A stretch of DNA of 64,000 nt, taken from positions 28,052,778 through 28,116,777 of the forward strand of contig NC_060237.1 in assembly GCF_021155775.2 (NCBI RefSeq), in the 5' to 3' direction. The notes below the pieces were generated by a model. That model did no database searches. It had not been told where the DNA came from and worked only from the letters and a program-made list of their open reading frames with translations. The position numbers were made by a program, and so were the translations under genes. This DNA comes from Neodiprion pinetum. Lineage: Eukaryota; Arthropoda; Insecta; Hymenoptera; Diprionidae. This document shows, piece after piece, positions 42,001-50,724 of the stretch (position 1 is the first letter of the stretch; every line of letters starts with the position of its first letter).

Positions 42001-42155
42001 CTGTGAGTCCTACGGATGCGACTGAAACTACACAAATGCTCGAACCTGCTGAAGAATCTGTAACGTCAAGCGCAGAAGCACGAACGGAAAGGTTAGAGCG
42101 GACCGAAAGATTAGAACGTAAGCGACCACCACCCAGACCTAGAGAATATTCATGA
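9713..42155 (+). CDS. eag: Ether-a-go-go voltage-gated potassium channel (KCNH1/5 type)
   Basis: Pore-forming subunit of a neuronal K+ channel. Exons: 9713-9791, 20159-20259, 21609-21741, 30621-30889, 30990-31289, 31493-31746, 32575-32840, 32928-33213, 33821-34184, 37796-37911 and 41057-42155; phases agree throughout, giving 1088 residues (fly Eag about 1170). Exon 1 starts MPGGRRGLVAPQNTFLENII, the eag cap. Exons 2-4 give the PAS domain (LLANAQIVDFPIVYCNESF). S1-S6 occupy about residues 220-470, with S4 near 333-352 (KVVRLLRLGRVVRK) and selectivity filter SVGFGN at 443-448. The C-linker and cyclic-nucleotide-binding homology domain run to about 680 (PGDLLYHTGESIDSLCFIV). A coiled coil (870-906, ILSAVLEVKVDLKLEVQ) is the tetramerisation region. 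The residue 721-869 linker is Ser/Asn-rich. Two minus-strand genes are nested in introns 9 and 10. Confidence 0.97.
13801..13828. repeat. (GA)n microsatellite
   Basis: Uninterrupted GA dinucleotides in eag intron 1. GAGA tracts can bind GAGA-type factors in insects, but nothing here shows that. Confidence 0.9.
16803..16932. repeat. Long imperfect hairpin in eag intron 1
   Basis: Left arm 16803-16846 and right arm 16889-16932 are inverted copies over 44 positions with only 4 mismatches, separated by a 42-base loop. Three mismatches are C in the left arm opposite A in the right, so a minus-strand RNA would have G-U pairs there. No transposon features such as target duplications were found. It could be a hairpin RNA locus or a young inverted duplication. 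Confidence 0.7.
18041..18066. repeat. (GA)n microsatellite
   Basis: GA dinucleotides preceded by a degenerate CAGAGAGAGC unit, in eag intron 1. Confidence 0.9.
20260..21608 (+). other. eag intron 2
   Basis: A 1.35-kb intron between two exons of the PAS domain, bounded by GTGAGG and CTGCAG. I see no other feature in it. Confidence 0.85.
25654..25760. repeat. Short inverted-repeat pair in eag intron 3
   Basis: CCTAATTATAGGCAA at 25654-25668 is the exact reverse complement of 25746-25760, with 77 bases between. Each arm is itself nearly palindromic. This has the look of a tiny terminal-inverted-repeat element, but no target-site duplication is obvious. Confidence 0.55.
29466..29640. repeat. 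Diverged tandem duplication
   Basis: ACTCCTGA recurs 89 bases apart (29494 and 29581 regions), each copy followed by a similar GACAACCCGACTAG / GGCAACCGGATTAG stretch, then ATTAACAATTCTA and a TTATCGA motif. It reads as an old local duplication. Confidence 0.45.
30890..33820 (+). other. eag introns 4-8 and channel-core exons
   Basis: Introns are 30890-30989, 31290-31492, 31747-32574, 32841-32927 and 33214-33820. The intervening exons encode S1 to the C-linker. Introns 6 (828 bp) and 8 (607 bp) exceed 300 bases and show nothing beyond AT-rich sequence. Confidence 0.8.
34185..37795 (+). other. eag intron 9, host of MEAK7
   Basis: A 3.6-kb intron between the CNBHD exon and the exon starting LIFRKVADVRREKEL. 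Almost all of its middle is the oppositely oriented MEAK7 gene. The stretch 36645-37795 holds the MEAK7 5' UTR intron and promoter, with no coding exon seen. The stretch 34185-35291 holds the MEAK7 3' UTR, with a candidate minus-strand AATAAA at 34692-34697. Confidence 0.75.
35292..36644 (-). CDS. MEAK7: MTOR-associated TLDc protein MEAK7 (TLDC1)
   Basis: A single coding exon of 450 residues (human MEAK7 456). MEAK7 acts at lysosomes as an activator in an alternative mTOR signalling branch. The TLDc domain spans about residues 230-410, with HGESFSTMLGRI, VFGGFAPDNWSLSPNF, TGYNNHYQYLN, PNGLLMGGQFNYPGLWLD and a closing VWGVGPLP. The C-terminal signature SILDQDPAAKVILELAGRT then HSEGLR closely matches vertebrate MEAK7. 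The start: a longer frame begins MQMGHG, but TTTGCAG sits directly before the second ATG, so splicing should make MGHGTS the N-terminus. That leaves glycine at position 2, consistent with the N-myristoylation known for human MEAK7 (MGNSRS). The gene is nested antisense in eag intron 9; a 5' UTR exon should lie upstream of 36645. Confidence 0.95.
   Translation of the reverse strand: MGHGTSRSSQSGNILSAEEQSLVENLFKSMSRSSGSIKREDVFKHWSTHLDDYLLQFVVKFLCHEPGKKLSAINGENFGRLYVFAVRGSADERATLIFKGFSENEQKYEIPKACFLQYVEATVNSYLRLQKNSGNPHYNSWSLIGCAINTRRINLYSQSLCEGLGNNEDIITSDELENWFSQAANFKSIQSHVFKNLFLISQKKGDKNTSLKINDLNLMPVCRGLENIPHFPSILGLSDVLFLNLSLPHELRNEWRFLFSSQIHGESFSTMLGRISMQGATLLIIQDTENHVFGGFAPDNWSLSPNFTGNDSCYLFKLEPKIMTFSATGYNNHYQYLNLHQQTMPNGLLMGGQFNYPGLWLDCEYGTGKSSVSCTTFQNYSQLSGSENFTIKHCEVWGVGPLPETDENERGDSILDQDPAAKVILELAGRTLHSEGLRDKKRDKSGNFVN
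38136..40831 (-). CDS. Unrecognised nested gene in eag intron 10 (3' part, three exons)
   Basis: I do not recognise this protein. Three minus-strand exons join in phase: 40648-40831 (61 codons plus 1 base, starts DCSFDLSLYYTELLPC), 39359-39420 (ends YCAAILST) and 38136-38423 (starts HCFVQFKYVFIPTQF, ends YYGIKLIW then stop). They encode a 177-residue tail. Borders: acceptor AGTACAG and donor TCAG|GTAACG; acceptor AATACAG and donor GACA|GTATAA; acceptor GTTTTAG. The last exon is open for 96 codons and ends at a stop, with mixed residue use unlike chance AT-rich frames. A further upstream exon ending at 40894 (TACAAG|GTGCCT, possibly from 40923) fits in phase. The N-terminus was not found and may lie beyond the eag last exon. 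No membrane segment, zinc motif or catalytic signature is evident. A pseudogene is possible, but all three exons are intact. Confidence 0.55.
38645..38795 (+). CDS. Candidate alternative C-terminal exon of eag
   Basis: A locally GC-richer island in eag intron 10. If the preceding CTGAAAAG acts as acceptor, exon 10 (ending in phase 2 with ..TTTTCAAG) joins to give ..FSRFKTDGEPLMT, parallel to the constitutive ..FSRFRRERHNTD. The frame runs 49 more codons, through DSDEELTVNVLPPWPSF, to a stop at 38795. The result would be a channel lacking the Ser-rich linker and the coiled coil. A second plus-strand frame is also open here, whereas all minus frames are broken. The acceptor has a poor pyrimidine tract, so this is tentative. 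Confidence 0.25.
38837..38893. repeat. ATT/ATC trinucleotide repeat
   Basis: Imperfect ATT and ATC units just downstream of the candidate alternative exon. Confidence 0.8.
40851..40868. repeat. (TA)n tract
   Basis: Short TA dinucleotide run in eag intron 10, within the intron between the two most upstream candidate exons of the nested minus-strand gene. Confidence 0.85.
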
Positions 42156-45100
42156 AAATTCGCTTACCATTCTAAGAAATTATCAGTAAATAGCGAAGTT
42201 GCAAAATACATGGTCTAGTTTTTGCGCCGCAAAGTCATCTTCGAATATATTTCGATATTTAATCTCTGACATAGGTTGCTTGTATAATAATAATTGTTTC
42301 ATAATACCACCAAATTCTAGTTGCATTTCAGATTTTTATACCTTACAATCGCATGAATATTTAATGACGTTTGCGATATCATATGGCACCATTGTAATTT
42401 TAGACTTGTATCGGAAGCTAGACTTTCATCACACACATATTGTGTATTAGTTTATCTGTCAAAAAACTTGTACAGTCCAAGCATAACGTTTTTCTGTATC
42501 ATTTTATATCTTTCATACTCATCGAATTATGTCAGTCGATGAATTTACATCTTACCTGATTATTATGGCTGCATTATTAATTTTGTGGCGCAAAATCAGA
42601 TCGGCAAAGTTTCTCAATTGGAGAATTATTGTCTTGGAAAAATGAATGTTCAACTTAAGATCTTGTTATTGTAGGAGGGCTTTAGAATATCCGTTTAGAC
42701 TTAGTAAATTTGCTGCTAAGTTCAACGTAATTAAGACATGATAGTACCGATACGTAAATTATAAAATCCAATAGAATTTGCTAATTGGTTAAAAACAGTT
42801 GAACCTCTTTGGTGAAATTTTATTTTTGCTGTAAAAACAACATTATTTCCTCACATACTACAAATTGCTATAGTGAACTTCGATCTTTTTACGTTCATAA
42901 ATAACTTGGATAACCGAACTGAAGTTGACACGATCAATTATGGAATGATGTTGGTGTTCAAGTTAATTTTTAGTTTGTACAACTTTCTTATACTCATTAA
43001 CAATACATATTATATTACTTCCATCTAAGTTCTGGATTGATAAACGATGCTTAGGAATCGATGATACATTCAAATCTGTGGACCAAATCGTGCAGGGTTT
43101 GCTTTTGCTCTGAATCACTGAGATATGATAATCTGCAACTGAAGTGTAGACTCTAAGACATAAGTGTGTGTTGTATAAAAGGATAAATGTAAAGACACCC
43201 TACTTACCATCTCAGATAATCATCTCTGATAAGCAATAAAAAGGAAATCTCGAAATCTGAGGCATGCAACCGAATGATAATCAGCGTATTACTTAGCAGC
43301 AGTTTTATGAGCATAACTTGATATTCTATAAGTCCGATGTAGGAATTGCCTTTCATTTGATTTTGCTTGCTAAATACATCTTATAAATATGACAATGTAA
43401 TTATGACAGACATTATGCAAAGTAGCTGAAGCTGCAGAATGTGATATGGAGTAAGGCCACATTTGTGCAATAATAGCTTGCGATGACTTTTTCGGACATC
43501 GAAATGTTAAAAATATGGAATAATTTAATTCTTATGATTAATTAAGATATCGAATGAGTAGTTACTCACCTTTGACTTATAATTAAATCGAACAGAAACA
43601 CCTAAAAATTCGTTAAAAACTTATTTGTATGTATATGTATATGTAAATATACATAAGATATATACAGGTGTATATATAAATAATGCATGTATGTATACAT
43701 AAAAATAAATTAATAAATAAATTTTATTAGGAAAGTTTATGATACGGTCTACTATAAGATATGAAAAAAAGTTAGGTTTTTACTCGGGATGCCTGAGAAA
43801 TTTTTAGAAATTTTATATTTGATGCTTAGCGATAGATCTGCCTAAATAACATAATTTAATGAGGAACTAAAGTTAAAAGCTAAGAAAAAACTTGTTATAG
43901 CCAGCAAGCGTGAAGCAAACCTGTTTGTCTGGTATTGATCAGTTGATTGAAGTAGTTAAATCTATTGTTGTTATTTAGTGCTAATGAATGGTAATATCAG
44001 AGATGTTTTGTTATATTATGTCTCTTGTAAGGAGGTATGGTAGGTTTGGTATAAAGAATATAAAGCATCCTCCTTGGAACATTTGAACATCCTGCAACTT
44101 AACATCATATGTATGTAAATATCATAATTCAAGCTCATGAGTTCGCTAATTAGAAAAAAGTAGTTGTAAATACCTTTATTTCTCTGGTAAACCTCTCTGG
44201 TATTAACATGCGTTATTAATAGATATTTTCTAATTCTGTGCATTCTGGGTTGATGAAAGAAGTTTATTAATTTTTATATTATTTTCGTATTACCAGGGAA
44301 CATTTAAGCGAAATGAAAAATGAAACCTGCATACTCGGCACTCCCAGTAGCCAAATATAGCAATACTAGGTATTATATTACAAATATTACAATATAAATA
44401 TTATGGGTAAATGAATAGTCAAAAGCAGACATTATATGAACGTTTAGCGGCCAATTGCTGTAGCTCTCTACAAACTGGTTTCAAAGTCATAATCCAATTG
44501 CCTTTATTGCTAAGCAGCCTGTAATATTTTATTACATTCCTCAACATTGACAAGACATACATATACCTACTATATTTATTAAATCGTAAACTTTGTACCA
44601 TTCTTGTAAATTGTAATGAAAAGTTGCAGTAAACATTCTGCAATACAAAGTGACATGAATTCTTGTTAGATGTATAATTATTACTCTACAGAGAAGCGTT
44701 TTAACATACAACTCTGTAATGTCCAAATACAATTTAATTATAAACAATTTAATGCTTATAATAAATATTTGAACTGTAATAACAACGGACATGCATTGAC
44801 ATGTGTTTAAGAAAGTCATATATTACTCAATTGATAAAAGTCACTTCTGTATTGTATAAAAGAACCAGGTATTTATTATTTTATGTGATAAAACAATTCT
44901 GAAATTGTAATTTAAGATCTTATACAGCAATATGTTTGCTATGTAAGATATAAATTAAAATGATGAAACTAAGAAAATATATATATATATATATATAATT
45001 TGTTGCAAGTTAGCAACTCTGCAGCTATGTGAATATCTAACAAAAGAATGAATTTAAATGATATCCCACAATCAAAGCATAGTACAAATATGTAAGATAT

Positions 45101-46158
45101 CTGTAATCCATTTACGTTCTGAAGTATGACAAATGCAATTATAACAATTAAACCTTGAGGGTCTTATTGTTTAGGAAAAAGCGATTGCTTACTTATAAAA
45201 TTTTTCACTTCAAATGATTTCTGTCAATCAACTGTGGAACATGTACTATTTATAATATCATGATTTTTTCACCAAAGACGATGTCGTATATGACACGAAC
45301 TTACTATTTCCAACATGTTTTCTTTTTTCAACACTTTGAATAATGTTGGTCAACGCTAACAATGCAATAATCTATGCGGAATGTACATGAACATAAAATT
45401 CGAACGTTATAAAAAAAATTCCAAAGATCTAATTTCTTAAGTAGAATTAAGTACCTGCATATGTGAGAATATAATTTCGCAAAATTATAGTATATATATA
45501 TATGCAAACCAAAGAATGTAAATCAGAGTTGAACTTGTTTCTTATTTTTCATTGGTAAAAAGTTGTTAATATGCAACGTGCGTTAAATATATCTACGATA
45601 TCTTACACACACGTATGATATAAATTGTTGACAATTGAGAGTCTTTAGTCAATTTTTTAGTAATTATTATTAAATCTAAAGCAAGCATGGAATCACGAAT
45701 ATCAATAACTATTGCTAAAATAATGAAAAAAAAACTTATGAAAAGTATAAGAAATTTAAATGCAGTGCATTTTTATTCTACAATTGGGATCTTCTGATCA
45801 ATTAACAGAATTCCCACACAAGCCTTTCAATGACAAACGCATACTTGTATATTGAAAATATACTCAAAATGAAAAAAAAAAAAGTTCTCTATCCATTTTC
45901 CCTGTACAAATCCTAGTACAGCGCCTGTACATTTACAATCTTTTGGAGATATATGCGTATGCAACAGTTGAAAGTATTTAGGAAGTTATGAATTGGTAGA
46001 TAATTTAGCGAGGATTTGCAAAATGTATCGTATATTTCATTTCATGTTACAACTCTAATTTTTGTACAACAATAACAAGATTTCGAGGTATCGATGATTT
46101 TCCGATTCAATTACTCCTCCGAATTTTAACTCAGTCTGAACTAATTCACATTTAATAT
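42156..46158. other. eag 3' UTR and intergenic region to Gnmt
   Basis: Four kilobases of AT-rich DNA between the convergent eag and Gnmt stop codons. AATAAA motifs on the plus strand occur near 43234 and 43701-43720 and could end eag transcripts, giving a 3' UTR of 1-1.6 kb. A TA repeat lies at 44978-44997. No coding exon was recognised; open frames are low-complexity Ile/Lys/Tyr-rich. Confidence 0.6.
44978..44997. repeat. (AT)n tract
   Basis: AT dinucleotide run in the eag-Gnmt intergenic region. Confidence 0.85.
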
Positions 46159-47859
46159 CTATTCGTCTCTTTTTTGTAGAACATGAATATAGAAACCTGG
46201 ATTTTTGATTTGATCTAGTGGCTTGAAGTCACCGTAGATGGTATGCTTTGCAGTATAGTGAAAAGCCTCATTCAGCATATCTCGAAAAATTGAAAGTCTG
46301 TGAGGGTAATAAGATAATCTAAACTCACTTATGCGCTCAGAATTATGATCATTAGAAATTTCTCCATCACCTAAATCAATCAAGTAATCTAATGCTACTA
46401 TAGCTGCTTTTCCGCTCACAAACAATATCGAGGTTTTAATGTCAGTCATATGTGAACTCTGAAACCAAAGGTTTAAGGTATTATAATGAATATTGCAAAC
46501 TGATATCTTGGTCGAATTCCATCAGTATAAAAAAAAAAGTTATCAGGAACTTACATTATAATATATGCATTTGGATGGAGTGAATCCTGTTGCAATTATA
46601 TCATCATAGTTTCTGTGATCAATTAGTAACAATCCACCCGGCTTTACACAACGCTCAAAGTTTGCAAGTGCCTGCCTGGAATACAAAATGAATTATTTTA
46701 AACGGTTTTCATAGTTGTAAGTATTGTATTTATATATATAATACTGTAAATTCTCAATGACTGAAGAAAGCATATTTAATTTCCAAACATGTAGCTCAAA
46801 CTTGACGCTCTGATCTCTTTAGAAAATGTTTATTTAAAAATTGTGGAAAGTAATCTTGTTTGTGTACTTTTGTTCCCTTTGATCTCCAAACGAGTCAGGC
46901 ATGTGGGCAAAACTGTTTCCTAGACAGACAACAGCATCAAACCCTTCTCCAATTAAGTATCTAATGTCATCAGCTAGTGTTAACCAGTTTGCTTCTTCAA
47001 TAACTGAAAAAAAATTTCTATTTAAAAATTAATTGAGAAGTGTTGAAACTATATTAAAATTTTTTCTCTGTTCAGCTCTATGACTTTACGTACGTGCCAG
47101 AGTGATATAATACGTTTCATAAATTTCACAATGACTTCATATTTATGTTATTGCATAACGTTAGACAAGGAGATCACATTTCTCATTTAACTCGCTAAAG
47201 CGATAGCCCATTGACCTTTTCCACTTTGGGAAAAATTAGTACCGTATCTGCGAATTATTCTTAGGCATATTTAATCTGTTTAACGTATGTTGCAATTTAT
47301 TTTGCCACGTTGACTAGCTACCAAGATGAACTAGAGATAGTTATTGAAAATATGTGTACCATTATTTTTATAGATATCTGCATGCTTTTAAAATTGATTC
47401 TTTGCAGTTTAACGTTTAAGTAAGTTTAGAATAACATCTTGAATCATCTGTAAGTGGAGGTCATTCAAAGTTGTATTGATAGCAAAAATTTCTGTACTTG
47501 TTTCTTGAAGACAAATGTTACTTACTCCAATTATCAAAAGCTGATTCCTTGCGGCGTGCCCACCTGGCTTTCAGTGCATATTTTAACATTTTGTCCGATG
47601 CATCAACACTAACAACTTCAAATCCTTCTTCCAGAAGCATTATTGAATCTATTCCAGTTCCACAGGCAACATCAAGAATTCGCTGACAACCGTTTTGTCT
47701 CAACAAACTCACTATAAAGTCCTTGTAATTTTGGGTACGTGACTTTTGGTCACCAATGAAGACTTCCCATACCTTTGCCGCCTTGCCATCAGCGTACTGA
47801 TCCCTTACACCTTCCGCTGCTGTTCCAAGAGAGCGAGTGCGAAATACGGAGTCTACCAT
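46159..47859 (-). CDS. Gnmt: Glycine N-methyltransferase
   Basis: Cytosolic enzyme that methylates glycine with S-adenosylmethionine to make sarcosine and S-adenosylhomocysteine, buffering the SAM/SAH ratio. Exons on minus: 47526-47859, 46868-47003, 46555-46675 and 46159-46458, in phase, 296 residues (human 295). The N-terminus (MVDSVFRTRSLGTAAEGVRD) matches the flexible active-site lid of the family. SAM-binding motif I is at residues 61-68 (ILDVACGTG region), followed by the acidic EVVSVDASDKML. The later signatures VCLGNSFAHMPD, RCVKPGGLLLIDHRNYD and FRLSYYPHRLSIF are all present, as is the closing GDFKPLD then FYIHVLQK. No missing catalytic residue was noticed. The start codon is the first in the exon and gives a full-length match. 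Confidence 0.97.
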
Positions 47860-48297
47860 TATCTAGTAGAAATGATCCAACCGCACAACACTTAAAGTTA
47901 AAATAAGAAGATATCAATTTTAGACTGGAAAGAAATATTTCAATCTTGAAAACAAATTGTTCTTTCATTGAACTTACTTTGCAATACTCCAAAAATTGAA
48001 AATTAAAAAAAAAATATATCATTCACTCATTCATTCTTCTATCAAAATATAGATATCAAAAATGTATACGAACTTCAAAATAATTACAGACAAATGTATG
48101 GAACTCGAGCAGGGATAGAAACATCACTTTGAATTGATGATAGTTTGTAACTACTTACAGAAAAATGTATGAAGTTTATCCAGCAGTGGCACTGACTTCA
48201 CTCAGTTGCTCAAAAAAAGCTACCCTTATTTATACTCTACTGCTTATCTTGAATCATATCTGTAGCTACTGTTTACAGTTCAACATGCATTGAACTG
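47860..48297. other. Gnmt 5' flank
   Basis: A 438-bp AT-rich stretch between the Gnmt start codon (minus) and the small plus-strand candidate gene. It probably serves as promoter and 5' UTR for Gnmt. A plus-strand acceptor-like CTGTTTACAG ends at 48278. Confidence 0.45.
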
Positions 48298-48721
48298 ATG
48301 GGTAGTGAAGAAGTGTATACATGGACATGTAATAAGACAAAAATTCCAACGACAACTAGACTAACTTCGTTTGATGAATTATGGTTGTGTTGTGCTATTA
48401 CGAGTTATATCTAAAACAAAATAACAAATTACAGTTTTAGTAAAATCGAAAGATTCCGAACCTTATCATATAAATTTAAACTCATGCAGAATTTGTAATA
48501 CGTGTCATATGATTCTGAAGTCTGATGAAAGTATAGCAGTCTACTTGATAATAACGCTATTAAAATGCATGAAAAGTATTTCTCAATCCAGTGGTAATCA
48601 ATTTATTGCTTACAATTACTTTATACAACATGTCGAGGACCGTTTAAGCTTAATTCAACATGTTTTATCATCAAATCCAGATGATTCACAAAGTTTAAAC
48701 GATTTTGAACTATTCTTTTAA
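48298..48721 (+). CDS. Unrecognised small two-exon gene candidate
   Basis: I do not recognise the product. A first frame starts MGSEEVYTWTCNKTK (ATG at 48298) and runs to about 48403 (..FDELWLCCAIT). A second exon would start at 48435 after AAATTACAG and continues LVKSKDSEPYHINLN, a Cys cluster SCRICNTCHM, then about 65 mostly helical-looking residues ending LNDFELFF and a stop at 48719-48721. Phases match if the donor is A|GTTATA, but that intron is only 31 nt. An alternative in-phase donor (T|GTTGTG at 48388/48389) gives 46 nt. Both are short for an insect. The second exon is open for 95 codons. The first frame may be an internal exon starting at 48279. A decayed gene with a frameshift is the main alternative. 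Confidence 0.4.
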
Positions 48722-48730
48722 ACAGAAAAA

Positions 48731-48853
48731 TTGACCTTTCAATTTTTCTTGTTGTCGGTCAAAGTCAGACCTAATAATAACTCCTAGCTTCTGAATTTTC
48801 TTCTATATATATATATAGACTTTGACCGACAACAAGAAAAATTGAAAGGTCAA
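48731..48853. repeat. Foldback element with perfect 36-bp arms
   Basis: Bases 48731-48766 and 48818-48853 are exact reverse complements, with a 51-base loop ending in a TA run. Each arm also has its own small inverted repeat (AAAAATTGA ... TCAATTTTT at 48726-48747). It starts 9 bases after the stop codon of the candidate gene at 48298-48721. It resembles a miniature inverted-repeat transposon or a hairpin 3' UTR. No internal coding. Confidence 0.85.
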
Positions 48854-50724
48854 ATATATATATATATGTGTGTATATATGTATATGTATATATCATATTT
48901 TATTGTGTTCTAGATCATACAGTAGATATTATTAATTTAATCAACTACAGTGCTCAGAGTTGAGGTTAGAAAAGAAGGAATAATAAAAACGTTCAATTAT
49001 TATAAGGGAAATAATATATTGCTACAATTCAACAATTTCAATAAGTAATTGGCCCTTAATATGCTATAATACTTTCATACGGTTTGCCTGTATTTGAAAT
49101 CCCTATAATATAAGGCACTTTTTAAACTTCAATAATTATTTGATTACGTCAATTATTATAGGATGCGGACCTTATCATACTTCATGTTACGTCAATTTGC
49201 ATAAAAACTTTCCTATAAAACTGTGCATGCAAAGTGAACAGGTGATTGGTAGGTGACAATTAAATTTTAATACTTCCAAGGCTTTATAGAAAAATCTCAT
49301 CCTTTGTTAGAATCTCAGCTTTTTTGGAATGCATTGAAAAATACAATCAGTTATATACTAAGCATTATTTTGCAGCCTACCCTGACAAACTCTAACACTG
49401 ACAAATCAATTACTTATTTAGATATTCAATGTTCGGTGATTCTAAAACGTGTTAATTTTCTTCCAAGCATCAACTTCCATAAGTGGAATGTAATTTTTTT
49501 TCTTAATATTAGCATTCATCTAAGATATTAAATTTAATAATTTTTAAAAAGTGCTGGAGCGTAACATATATGTGAGAATGTGTTTTTCTGCAGATTCTTC
49601 AATTTATTGCAGGACTCTAGCTTCGATTATATCGGTATACGAACCAGATTTTTTTAATATAAGAGATATATGCAACCACCTTCAACAGGGTGTCCCAACA
49701 GTCTTTTTTCAAATTTGTAATAATCTGGTGTAAGTTTAACAGTAATTATAAGTTATAGTTACATTTATAGTTATCATGGAGTTTAACATTTATTATCTAT
49801 TTAATTACCTTTTTTTCCATGCATTTTGATGATGCATATTTTGTTATAACGCACAATATTTTAAATTAAATATTTACAATTTACTTTTGAATCAACATTA
49901 TTCATACTTATTAGGCACTTACAAATGGTATGTTGGTTTCTATTTTTTCTACATGCAACGAATATAAGGCTTTTACTATTATAGTATCGTGTATAAAATA
50001 TTTTCGTTTTTTAAAGCTGCCAGTTACTGACAATATAAGTTGTTATTTAAAATGGGCTTGCTGTGTCTCACAATAACATAAATAACACGGACTGAAAGCT
50101 TAGATTTTTATTTACCTAAGCACATGCTTCAATATCTGTGCAAATTGAAGTGTTTGCGAATAAAAATGACACTCGAACCTTTTTTTGTGATGGTTGTAAC
50201 GTTACACTGTTGTTACTATATCTATCACGATCACTATTATAATTTAATTTTAGCTGCCTCTTAGCAAATTTATTATACATGAGAATGTAAGAAGAGAAAA
50301 AAATGAGGACGGTCAGTTATATGAAGTTGAAAAATGTATCACATGAGAGATAGCAGCCATAGTTACAGCAGAATAATTTTATGTTGTAATAAGATTTACC
50401 TAATATTCATGCCTTATTTGGAATATTCGAAACATTTCAATTCTAATATCAGGTGCAAAATAGAAATTACAAGCAAGAGTCAAGCATTTCAACATCGTTA
50501 TAACGTGTAGCTTGACATTGGTCTTATTACATACATAATGAAACTGAAATTGTTCAGCATTGTCAGAAAATATTGTACAAAAATGATCTTTCCATTCTTA
50601 TTGAGGTATCTACTTGTGTTAATTCGATTTCTGTTCAATTTCCAACATCTGTAAAATATTACTTTTGCTTTTGAAATGAAAAATTTTCAACTCGTAGATT
50701 GTGTGGATACCTCTACAGGATATT
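48854..50724. other. Intergenic region between the foldback and mbt
   Basis: AT-rich sequence of 1.9 kb, including TA/TG runs directly after the foldback. It should contain the mbt 3' UTR at its right end. Open frames at 49304-49531 and 49551-49733 are unremarkable. No other feature seen. Confidence 0.5.
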
